5,660 nt of DNA, from the NCBI GenBank assembly GCA_946478935.1, contig CAMLEL010000186.1, forward strand, positions 1-5,660. The letters run 5' to 3'. Below, piece after piece: positions 1-5,660 of this stretch. The notes under the pieces were generated by a model. That model saw only the letters and a program-made list of their open reading frames with translations. It had not been told where the DNA came from and made no database searches. The DNA is from an uncultured Armatimonadota bacterium. Its GTDB lineage: Bacteria; Armatimonadota; Fimbriimonadia; Fimbriimonadales; Fimbriimonadaceae. The translations under genes were made by a program, and so were the position numbers. Each line of letters opens with the position of its first letter. Position 1 is the first letter of the stretch.

Positions 1-1
1 C

Positions 2-430
2 ATCTTCCCGCGTCTTGAAATCAATAAGAAAATGGACACGTCAATTCCGAATCCGGCCCCTCCTCAAGCGAAAGAGCAGGCATCTCCGCCACCTGTTGCA
101 ATTCCTCAGATAACGATCGAAGACTTGATGAAGATCGATTTGCGCGTCGCCCGAGTGATCGAGGCCGAACCGCTTGAAGGCAGCGATAAACTTCTGAAGC
201 TCCAATTGGACGTTAATGGCGAGAAGCGCCAGGTCGTGGCAGGCATCAAGGTCAATTACGATGCGCTTGATCTTATCGGTCGGCAAGTGGTCATCGTATT
301 CAACCTGAAACCCGCCAAGCTTCGCGGAGCGGAGAGTCAGGGAATGCTTCTTGCCGCCGTCGATGAAAACGGCGGTGCGATCTTGCTCCAGCCGGACAGA
401 GAAGCGCCGGAAGGCGCAAAAGTTCGGTAG
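2..430 (+). CDS. metG: Methionyl-tRNA synthetase, C-terminal part with fused tRNA-binding domain (5' partial)
   Basis: This is the last 142 codons of methionyl-tRNA synthetase, the cytoplasmic enzyme that charges tRNA(Met) with methionine. The reading frame is open to the window edge, and before the first ATG (position 32) it encodes IFPRLEINKK. That matches the conserved 'lFPRie' segment that ends the anticodon-binding region of MetG, so the ATG is internal and not the start. A Pro/Ala-rich linker follows. From about residue 39 of the visible part comes an OB-fold tRNA-binding domain (EMAP/Arc1p/Trbp111 type), with IDLRVARVIEAE, SDKLLKLQLDVN, VVAGI and the late LRGAESQGMLLAA. In the family this appended domain dimerises the enzyme and raises tRNA affinity. 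The gene stops at TAG 428-430, and the SprT-like gene begins 4 bases later. A free-standing tRNA-binding protein is the alternative, but the upstream FPRLE makes it unlikely. Confidence 0.93.
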   Translation: MFPRLEINKKMDTSIPNPAPPQAKEQASPPPVAIPQITIEDLMKIDLRVARVIEAEPLEGSDKLLKLQLDVNGEKRQVVAGIKVNYDALDLIGRQVVIVFNLKPAKLRGAESQGMLLAAVDENGGAILLQPDREAPEGAKVR

Positions 431-434
431 AAAA

Positions 435-926
435 GTGGCTCCTGACCTGCATCAGTTCGCGGAACAAGTGCTCGATGAGCTGATGACGAGCTACCCGCTG
501 AAGTCACGCCCAGCCTTGGAGTGGAAGAATCTTCGCGTCACCGCTGGAATCGCCTACTACCGCGCTAACCGAATCGCTCTCAGCCAACTCCTGCTCGATG
601 CAGAAGACCGGCTCAGGGCGACTCTGGTCCATGAGTACGCGCACCTCCTCGCTTATCAGCGACACGGTCCACGAGCGGCCAACCATGGTCCGGAGTGGAA
701 GCAGGCCATGCTCGACCTCGGTGCCACACCGGAGCGCACGCACTGCTATGCAGTTGAACGGAATCAGGTTCGCCAGCGCGTCACCTATCAATGCAGTCGG
801 TGTGGGGCTCACCTTTACCGAGCGCGAAGGCTCCCACGCCTGCGCAGGTATGTCCATGCGGATTGTGGTGGTGGTCTCAGGCTAATTTCAGTTCAGAAGA
901 CAACGAATTCCGAACTCGCGCCGTAG
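435..926 (+). CDS. SprT-like zinc metalloprotease domain protein
   Basis: A 163-residue protein if started at GTG 435, four bases after the metG stop. An in-frame ATG at 351 lies inside metG and would add 28 low-complexity basic residues, so I prefer the GTG. ATG 483 is a shorter alternative. The active site is visible: HEYAH (residues 66-70, an HExxH zinc motif with the catalytic Glu) and a third ligand, His84, in NHGPEW, the H-G-x-x-W pattern of SprT/Spartan/Wss1. A C-terminal zinc ribbon follows with Cys120, Cys123, His141 and Cys144; the last pair reads HADCGG, so one of the usual four cysteines is histidine. Eukaryotic relatives degrade DNA-protein crosslinks; the role of the bacterial family is poorly defined, so the substrate here is unknown. 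No signal peptide is evident, so it is probably cytoplasmic. It appears co-transcribed with metG and nnr. Confidence 0.88.
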   Translation: MAPDLHQFAEQVLDELMTSYPLKSRPALEWKNLRVTAGIAYYRANRIALSQLLLDAEDRLRATLVHEYAHLLAYQRHGPRAANHGPEWKQAMLDLGATPERTHCYAVERNQVRQRVTYQCSRCGAHLYRARRLPRLRRYVHADCGGGLRLISVQKTTNSELAP

Positions 927-943
927 TTAGGTTAGCTTCAATC

Positions 944-950
944 TGGAGAA
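944..950 (+). promoter_or_regulatory. Ribosome binding site of the Nnr gene
   Basis: TGGAGAA contains a GGAG core ending 7 bases before GTG 956. It decides the start of nnr. The open frame extends back to an ATG at 791 inside the SprT-like gene, but the well-placed Shine-Dalgarno and the family-typical N-terminus beginning at MWIADVEHCRRVD support GTG 956. Confidence 0.7.
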
Positions 951-955
951 CCGCC

Positions 956-2509
956 GTGTGGATAGCTGACGTCGAACATTGCCGAAGAGTGGACGCCCGC
1001 GCTCAGTCCGAATTCGGCGTGTCGATCCGCACGTTGATGGAGCGTGCGGGAGCCGCCGCATTTGCCGAGATCCAGCAGATGGTCTCTGGAGGATCTCAGG
1101 TCGTTTTCCTGTGTGGAAAAGGCAACAACGGAGGCGATGGATTCGTCGCCGCCGCCCTTTCCGCGGCTGCCGGATACAAAGTCGAAATCCTCGTTGCTGC
1201 GGAAGATGGGAGTTTGGTCGGCGTTCCTGCCGAGGTTTGCCAAATCGCGCGATCGAAAGCCCCGACCTACTTTTCGGACGATCCCCGATTTGCCGCCCGA
1301 CTGGCGTGCCTCAGCACGAGCGACCTACTTGTGGACGCCTTGCTGGGAACCGGCTCCAAGGGCGAACCCCGCGGAACTGTGGCTGAGGCGATAATGGCGA
1401 TGAACAAGAGCGGCACGCCGGTCCTATCGCTGGATGTGCCTAGCGGTATCGCCGCCGACTCCGGAGAAGAGCTTGGGGAAAGTGTTTGGGCCAAGCGGAC
1501 AATCACGTTGGGACTCCCCAAGCCATTCCTGTTCCAAGGGACCGGATTGGAACATTCCGGAAGTTGGGATGTGGCCGATATCGGCGTGCCCCGCGAACTT
1601 CTCGCCGAGCCGACACAGGCTCAACTTACGGGATGTGAATGGGCCGCTGCGATACTTCCGGAACGCATGCGCAGCAGTCACAAAGGCGACAACGGAAGCC
1701 TTCTGATTGTGGCAGGAAGCAGCAATATGCCAGGCGCGGCTGCGATGGCGGTACAGTCGGCGCTGCGTGCGGGAGCCGGTCTCGTAACCATCGCCAGTGT
1801 CGAAGCGGTGTGCCGTGCAGTCTCGAACCGGATACCTGAGTGCATCTTGCACCCTCTCCCGGAAGTCGATGGCGTGCTCTCGGCTGACGCCGCTCATGAG
1901 TTGCTGGCTTTGGGAGACCGGTATGACGCCGCTGTGTTTGGGCCCGGGTTGACTCAGCAGGACTCAGTCGTGGTTTTCCTGGAGCAGATCTGGGCCGACT
2001 GGAAGCTGCCGTCGGTCATCGACGCGGACGCGCTCAACATCGTTGCCAAGGGAGTTACTCTGCCGAGCGCGGAATGCATCCTGACGCCGCACCCCGCTGA
2101 AATGAGTCGACTTCTGCAGGCCAGCGTGGCTGAAGTTCAGGCTGACCGTTTTGGAGCCGTCCGGTCCACCCAGCAAAAATTTGGAAAATGCACCTTGCTA
2201 AAGGGTCCCTACACGGTCGTTGCCGACGAGGACCAGCATCTCGCCGTGAACCGCTCAGGAAATGCGGGAATGGCCACTGGCGGCATGGGTGACGTTCTGA
2301 GCGGCATCCTTGGAACCCTTTTGGCCCAATCGATCCCAGCTTATCATGCGGCCGTTTCTGGAACGTACTGGCATGGGCTGGCCGCCGACATCTGCGCTCA
2401 AGAAATTGGGCCCGTGGGATACCGAGCGACCGAAGTCGCGGATGCCTTGCCTAAAGCTCGCGCTAAAATCGTTGCAAGTTGCGATTACGAAACCTGCTGC
2501 TCCTTTTAA
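956..2509 (+). CDS. nnr: Bifunctional NAD(P)H-hydrate epimerase / ADP-dependent NAD(P)H-hydrate dehydratase
   Basis: A 517-residue fused metabolite-repair enzyme of usual length for the family. Damaged NADH and NADPH become hydrated. The N-terminal epimerase half (YjeF_N, about residues 1-215) interconverts the R and S hydrates, and the C-terminal half (YjeF_C, ribokinase-like fold, about 230-505) dehydrates the S form using ADP in bacteria. Epimerase landmarks are GKGNNGGDG (54-62), Asp127 in DALLGTG and Asp160 in LDVPSG, the last of the type that helps hold a potassium ion. Dehydratase landmarks are KGDNGSLLIVAG from Lys243, FGPGL, DADALN, TPHPAEM with His379, LLKGPYTVV, NRSGNAGMATGG and GGMGDVL, whose Asp446 matches the catalytic Asp of this fold. 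The GTG start has a clear ribosome site and lies 29 bases after the SprT-like stop. Its 3' end overlaps the next gene by 31 bases. No key motif is missing. Confidence 0.96.
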   Translation: MWIADVEHCRRVDARAQSEFGVSIRTLMERAGAAAFAEIQQMVSGGSQVVFLCGKGNNGGDGFVAAALSAAAGYKVEILVAAEDGSLVGVPAEVCQIARSKAPTYFSDDPRFAARLACLSTSDLLVDALLGTGSKGEPRGTVAEAIMAMNKSGTPVLSLDVPSGIAADSGEELGESVWAKRTITLGLPKPFLFQGTGLEHSGSWDVADIGVPRELLAEPTQAQLTGCEWAAAILPERMRSSHKGDNGSLLIVAGSSNMPGAAAMAVQSALRAGAGLVTIASVEAVCRAVSNRIPECILHPLPEVDGVLSADAAHELLALGDRYDAAVFGPGLTQQDSVVVFLEQIWADWKLPSVIDADALNIVAKGVTLPSAECILTPHPAEMSRLLQASVAEVQADRFGAVRSTQQKFGKCTLLKGPYTVVADEDQHLAVNRSGNAGMATGGMGDVLSGILGTLLAQSIPAYHAAVSGTYWHGLAADICAQEIGPVGYRATEVADALPKARAKIVASCDYETCCSF

Positions 2510-3675
2510 CACTCGCTCCTGCGATCGTCGCGGCTCAGGCCACCATCAAGCTGGACTTTGGCTCAGACGGTGATCGAGAGGTGTGGGTCGGTGACCAATG
2601 GATCCTTCCTGCATCCACGCTCAAGGTGAAAGCCAAAAATCTGGAAATCCCCCGCCAGGGAGGAGACTCCGACCGGCTGTTCATTTGGGACCGTAAGTCT
2701 GGAAACTTGGCCTCAAAGCCGGTCACCCAGTTAAAAGGTTCATGGAAAGTCAGCCCGGAGGACTACACGCATATCGCCGTCGTAACGGTTCGCATCGAAC
2801 ACGATGGTAAAGCCGCGCCGGTGGACTCGATCCGCTTGAAGGATGAAAATGAGAAGCGAGGCGAATTGACTCAACCCGGAACGGATGGCGAGGCAAAGTT
2901 CTTTGGTATTCAACCTGGGAAGGTCGTTGCAACCGCGATTGTGGAATCAAAGGATGCTGACAGCGAGAACCCTGAACAAAGCTTCGTCGTGAACCTGAAG
3001 CGCGACTCCGCCGAGCCGGTACTTTCGATATCCTTGAGGGACGCACCTGCAGGAGCAACGCCACCGCGTCCGGAATCAAAAGCCGAGGAGAAACCCTCCA
3101 GCCCACCCGAAAAAGGGGGTTCGGCGAGCCTGATCGGAAGCATCATCATTTACTTGATCGCGCTCGCGGCGGCAGCGGCTGCCATCTACTTTGGCCTCAA
3201 GTACTTGAAGGGTCACCAGGGCAAGGTCCAAGAGCATCTTGAGCAGATTGGTGTTCAAGTGCCAAGTCCGGCCGATCCAACACCCGCAGATCCAGCGCCG
3301 CTACCGATTGCCCCGGCGCCTCCCCAAAAAATCATCCTCACAGATGCCGGGCCAGGCGCATTCCCAACGCCTCCGCCTCATAGCCAAGCTGTGGATTCTC
3401 CAAGCCTGATCATGGAAAACGGCGACGTTTTTCCAATCCCGGACGGCGAAACGTCGGTGGGACGCGATGCCTCCAGCGGACTTGCTCTGGTTACGGAAAC
3501 AACCGTTTCGCGCCGACACGCCACTTTGGTGAACACCGACGCCGGCATTTTAATTCGGGACGAGGGAAGTTCAAACGGAACGTATGTCAATGGTACGCGA
3601 ATTGACGCTGAAACACCCTTGAAGGCTGGAGACCAGATCCAATTCGGGCAGGCCCGCTTCAGGTTCGAGGCATAG
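2479..3675 (+). CDS. Single-pass membrane protein with exported beta-rich region and cytoplasmic FHA domain
   Basis: A 398-residue protein. The frame is closed upstream by a stop at 2464-2466 and the only plausible start is TTG 2479, which gives a textbook signal peptide: MRLR, a Leu-rich core and VAA before Gln20. Residues about 20-214 are an exported region rich in beta-type sequence; the stretch GTDGEAKFFGIQPGKVV recalls carboxypeptidase-regulatory/Ig-like folds, but I cannot name the family firmly. Residues 218-240 form one membrane helix (LIGSIIIYLIAL then an Ala run), followed by basic KYLKG, which puts the C-terminus in the cytoplasm. A Pro-rich linker (about 253-310) leads to an FHA domain (about 313-398) with Gly328-Arg329, SRRH (344-347) and SSNGTYVNG (364-372), the complete phosphothreonine-binding set. 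It could carry an extracytoplasmic input or anchor phosphoproteins at the membrane. It overlaps nnr by 31 bases and precedes a second FHA gene by 2 bases. Confidence 0.9.
   Translation: MRLRNLLLLLTLAPAIVAAQATIKLDFGSDGDREVWVGDQWILPASTLKVKAKNLEIPRQGGDSDRLFIWDRKSGNLASKPVTQLKGSWKVSPEDYTHIAVVTVRIEHDGKAAPVDSIRLKDENEKRGELTQPGTDGEAKFFGIQPGKVVATAIVESKDADSENPEQSFVVNLKRDSAEPVLSISLRDAPAGATPPRPESKAEEKPSSPPEKGGSASLIGSIIIYLIALAAAAAAIYFGLKYLKGHQGKVQEHLEQIGVQVPSPADPTPADPAPLPIAPAPPQKIILTDAGPGAFPTPPPHSQAVDSPSLIMENGDVFPIPDGETSVGRDASSGLALVTETTVSRRHATLVNTDAGILIRDEGSSNGTYVNGTRIDAETPLKAGDQIQFGQARFRFEA
3667..3670 (+). promoter_or_regulatory. Ribosome binding site of the second FHA gene
   Basis: GAGG within the last codons of the first FHA gene, 7 bases before ATG 3678. 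Its position inside the upstream gene, with only 2 bases between stop and start, points to translational coupling of the two FHA proteins. Confidence 0.55.
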
Positions 3676-3677
3676 CA

Positions 3678-4997
3678 ATGGGCGGCATCTTTCTGCGACT
3701 GCAGGTAGGAGGCGCGGCCGGGCTGATTGCTTGGGCGCTCATGGAGCCTTCTGCACCGAAGAACTTTTTTGACGAAGGTTGGGAAAAATGGTCGCTTGTC
3801 TTTGTCGCCGTTATTGGTGCCTTCGTGGGTCTTGCGGTAGGGGGCTTGGACGGTTACCTGCAGGGTACTCGAACCAAATTCTTGCGCGGAGCCATCTTGG
3901 GTTTGGTTTTCGGCGCGATCGGCAGCACCTTCGGATTTGGAATCGGTGGCACCATCTCCGAGTCCGTTTTTGGCGAAGTCACCGGCATGGGCGGGAACAT
4001 CGTGCAGCAAATGCTCGCCCGGATCATTGCTTTTGTATTCATGGGCCTGGCGCTGGGATTCGCGATCGGACTCAGCTCGATGAACTTTCGCAAAGCGGTT
4101 CAGGGACTGGTTGGTGGCGGAATCGGCGCCGCGATCGCGGGGATGCTGTTCGACCCTGTTTCCGCAATGGTCGGACCGCTCCTTCTCGCTGTCCGGGGCG
4201 GAAATGAAGTCGGAATCGTCGGACGCGTCATCCTCTCGATGGTTCAAGGGGCGCTCATTGGACTCTTCATAGGAATCGTGGAGCGAGTTGCCCGATCGGC
4301 GTGGGTTCGCCAAACGCTCGGCCGAAACGAAGGTCGTGAATGGTCAGTGGATCAGGTCCAGAATTTCATCGGACGCAGTGAAATGGCCCAAATTCCCCTC
4401 TTCGGCGACATGAACGTTCAACCGAATCATGCGTGTATTGTCCGCCAAGGTCCCAATGACTATCTCCTTGCCGACGGTGGTTCTCCGGCGGGGACGTTCT
4501 TGGATGGCCAGCGCATCCAGCAGGCTTCTCTCTACCACGGAGCTGTCATCGGAATCGGTTCACACAACCTGCAGTTCTTGCTCAAGAACCGGGCCGTACC
4601 GGTGCGCGGGCCAGAGTCTTATCAGGGACAGTCCTTTCCGGTTGGAGGCCAGAACCCAGGTTACACAACAATCCCAATTGCCCAGCCAGCACAAGCGCCA
4701 GCCCCCCCAATCGTCAATTCCGTTGTCCTGACCGCCACAGATGGAGTTCTCATGGGCCAACGATTCCCAATTTCCGGTTCAGTCGACCTCGGCCGAGAGC
4801 AACCTGCCATTCCGCTGAGTTTCGACAGTCAGGTGTCCAGACGGCATGCCCACCTCGCACTTGATGTCGCTGGTCTAACGGTAACGGATCTCGGCAGCAC
4901 GAATGGAACGTTTGTGAACGGGATCCGCGTCCATTCTCAGAAGCTGGAGAGAGGCGACTTTCTGAAAATCGGCGCCACGACGTTTCGCGTAGACTAG
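3678..4997 (+). CDS. Polytopic membrane protein with two C-terminal FHA domains
   Basis: A 439-residue protein. The N-terminal 200 residues are hydrophobic and very rich in Gly, with about six membrane helices (roughly 8-22, 39-58, 69-93, 113-132, 139-158, 181-201); an even number would leave both ends in the cytoplasm. Helices 2-3 and 4-5 resemble each other (FVGLAVG then KFLRGAILGLVFGAIG, against FMGLALG then NFRKAVQGLVGGGIG), suggesting internal duplication. A first FHA domain (about 210-310) keeps Gly232-Arg233 and His251 but has QPNH where SxxH is usual and SPAGTFLDG (269-277) where S-x-N-G is usual. After a Pro/Ala-rich linker (about 333-350), a canonical FHA domain (about 353-439) shows Gly372-Arg373, SRRH (387-390) and STNGTFVNG (407-415). 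It probably recruits Thr-phosphorylated partners to the membrane. The ATG has a GAGG site 7 bases upstream and follows the first FHA gene by 2 bases. The membrane part is unrecognised. Confidence 0.9.
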   Translation: MGGIFLRLQVGGAAGLIAWALMEPSAPKNFFDEGWEKWSLVFVAVIGAFVGLAVGGLDGYLQGTRTKFLRGAILGLVFGAIGSTFGFGIGGTISESVFGEVTGMGGNIVQQMLARIIAFVFMGLALGFAIGLSSMNFRKAVQGLVGGGIGAAIAGMLFDPVSAMVGPLLLAVRGGNEVGIVGRVILSMVQGALIGLFIGIVERVARSAWVRQTLGRNEGREWSVDQVQNFIGRSEMAQIPLFGDMNVQPNHACIVRQGPNDYLLADGGSPAGTFLDGQRIQQASLYHGAVIGIGSHNLQFLLKNRAVPVRGPESYQGQSFPVGGQNPGYTTIPIAQPAQAPAPPIVNSVVLTATDGVLMGQRFPISGSVDLGREQPAIPLSFDSQVSRRHAHLALDVAGLTVTDLGSTNGTFVNGIRVHSQKLERGDFLKIGATTFRVD

Positions 4998-5009
4998 ATT
5001 AGATTCAAG

Positions 5010-5660
5010 ATGGACCCAAACAGGACCCAACAGATAGACCCGAACCGAACCGTCTTGGGCGATTCCCCATCGTCCCATGACCCCATGCGAACACAGGCGA
5101 TGGGAGCGTTCGATCCGCTTAAGACCACTGGGATGGATGCGATGCCCGTCGGCAAAGCCCTGGTGGCTGAAATCGTCGCCGGAAGGGAAGCTGCTTTGGC
5201 CAATGGCCCCGCGAGAGAGCAGTTCCTGATCGACTTCATCGCCGGTGGCACACCGGGCGCTGGGCTTGGAGCTCGAACCCCCTTGAACCTCTGCTTGGTG
5301 ATCGACCGTTCAGGCTCCATGGAAGGCCCACCATTGGACTACGTCAAGCAGGCCTGCGCCTATGTTGTCGATCTCCTCAGCCCAAACGATATCCTGAGCA
5401 TCGTCACATTCGAAGAAACGGTCGATGTCCTGATGCCGCCTCAGCGGGTCACCGATAAGCCAAGGATCAAGGAGGGCATCCAGAGGATCATCGCCGGAAA
5501 CACCACCAACCTTTACGATGGCCTTTTGCTTGGCATGCAGCAAGTCCTCACGGTGAACGACCCGGGCAGGGCAACTCGTTTGGTCGTTTTCAGTGACGGG
5601 GATCCCACTGCTGGCATCAAAGACTTTTCGGCTCTTGTCGCCTATGCCGGAGACATCAAG
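5010..5660 (+). CDS. von Willebrand factor A domain protein with DPx[RK]T-repeat N-terminal tail (3' partial)
   Basis: The first 217 codons of a gene that runs off the window. ATG 5010 is the first start after the preceding stop at 4995-4997 and lies in the same frame as the second FHA gene, 12 bases away; no clear Shine-Dalgarno is seen, so translational coupling is likely. There is no signal peptide, so the product is probably cytoplasmic. Residues 1-42 form a low-complexity tail with four Asp-Pro-x-Arg/Lys-Thr motifs. A short helical segment follows (about 47-75). The VWA domain begins near residue 88, with LNLCLVIDRSGSM; Asp99, Ser101 and Ser103 form the DxSxS metal site, Thr166 in GNTTNLYDG is the MIDAS Thr, and Asp196 in FSDGDPTAG is the last MIDAS Asp. 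The metal site is therefore complete. VWA proteins bind protein partners through this metal. Beside two FHA genes it looks like the soluble, phosphorylatable partner. The C-terminus is unseen. Confidence 0.9.
   Translation, partial: MDPNRTQQIDPNRTVLGDSPSSHDPMRTQAMGAFDPLKTTGMDAMPVGKALVAEIVAGREAALANGPAREQFLIDFIAGGTPGAGLGARTPLNLCLVIDRSGSMEGPPLDYVKQACAYVVDLLSPNDILSIVTFEETVDVLMPPQRVTDKPRIKEGIQRIIAGNTTNLYDGLLLGMQQVLTVNDPGRATRLVVFSDGDPTAGIKDFSALVAYAGDIK
5013..5126 (+). repeat. Four-copy DPx[RK]T motif in the VWA protein tail
   Basis: Within the VWA protein, residues 2-6 read DPNRT, 10-14 DPNRT, 24-28 DPMRT and 35-39 DPLKT. The first two copies are also close at the DNA level (GACCCAAACAGG and GACCCGAACCG). 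Spacing between copies varies (8, 14 and 11 residues), as expected for short linear motifs in a flexible tail and not for a folded repeat. Each Thr is preceded by a basic residue, a plausible kinase and FHA recognition site; phosphorylation is inferred, not shown. Confidence 0.75.

Noticed and set aside
351..434. Upstream ATG extension of the SprT-like gene
   Set aside because: It lies wholly inside metG coding sequence, adds 28 residues of basic low-complexity sequence unlike the family, and GTG 435 directly after the metG stop fits operon spacing better.
791..955. Upstream ATG extension of nnr
   Set aside because: It overlaps the zinc-ribbon part of the SprT-like gene, encodes Trp/Pro/Ser-rich sequence with no family match, and GTG 956 has a well-spaced GGAG site and the expected Nnr N-terminus.
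927..955. Possible promoter or terminator in the 29-base gap before nnr
   Set aside because: The gap holds the nnr ribosome site but no hairpin followed by T residues and no convincing -10/-35 pair.
1424..1897. A 157-codon minus-strand open frame within nnr
   Set aside because: It is antisense to conserved Nnr motifs, shows no domain, and fits the usual shadow frames of a G+C-rich gene.
3253..3411. Pro/Ala-rich tract in the first FHA protein as a DNA repeat or separate functional repeat
   Set aside because: The codons vary and there is no regular unit beyond a short ADPTPADPAP stretch; it reads as an ordinary flexible linker between membrane helix and FHA domain.
3378..4313. A 311-codon open frame on the minus strand
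   Set aside because: It is antisense to both FHA genes, whose domains are unmistakable. Its product is a polar Asp/Glu/Ser/Asn-rich sequence that mirrors the Gly-rich hydrophobic codons on the other strand, with no recognisable domain.

Overview
The window is a tightly packed, single-strand stretch of bacterial DNA with moderately high G+C (judged by eye, not counted). Six protein genes all read on the + strand. Gaps between them are 29 bases or fewer, and one pair overlaps by 31 bases. I see no tRNA, rRNA, CRISPR array, insertion sequence or terminator hairpin, and no stretch over 300 bases without a gene. The first and last genes run off the window.

The left part (1 to about 2509) is housekeeping. 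It holds the C-terminal end of methionyl-tRNA synthetase with its fused tRNA-binding domain, a SprT-like zinc metalloprotease starting 4 bases after it, and a complete bifunctional NAD(P)H-hydrate epimerase/dehydratase (Nnr). These three look like one transcription unit of translation quality and metabolite-repair genes, though no common pathway joins them.

The right part (2479 to 5660) is a signalling cluster. Its first gene encodes a protein with a signal peptide, an exported beta-rich region, one membrane helix, a Pro-rich linker and a cytoplasmic FHA domain. Its second encodes a protein with about six Gly-rich membrane helices followed by two FHA domains, the first lacking most phosphate-binding residues. 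Its third, incomplete, encodes a von Willebrand A (VWA) protein with a complete MIDAS metal site. The VWA protein opens with a tail carrying four copies of Asp-Pro-x-Arg/Lys-Thr. FHA domains bind phosphothreonine, so the repeated Thr motifs beside three FHA domains suggest the tail is phosphorylated by a Ser/Thr kinase and then bound by the FHA proteins at the membrane. No kinase or phosphatase lies in the window; the natural place to look is just downstream. This circuit is an inference and is the most interesting content here.

The organism is a bacterium. The combination of SprT-like, Nnr and FHA/VWA proteins with DPxRT tails reminds me of Armatimonadota (Fimbriimonas-like) or other environmental phyla rich in Ser/Thr kinase signalling, but this assignment is low confidence and rests on general resemblance only.
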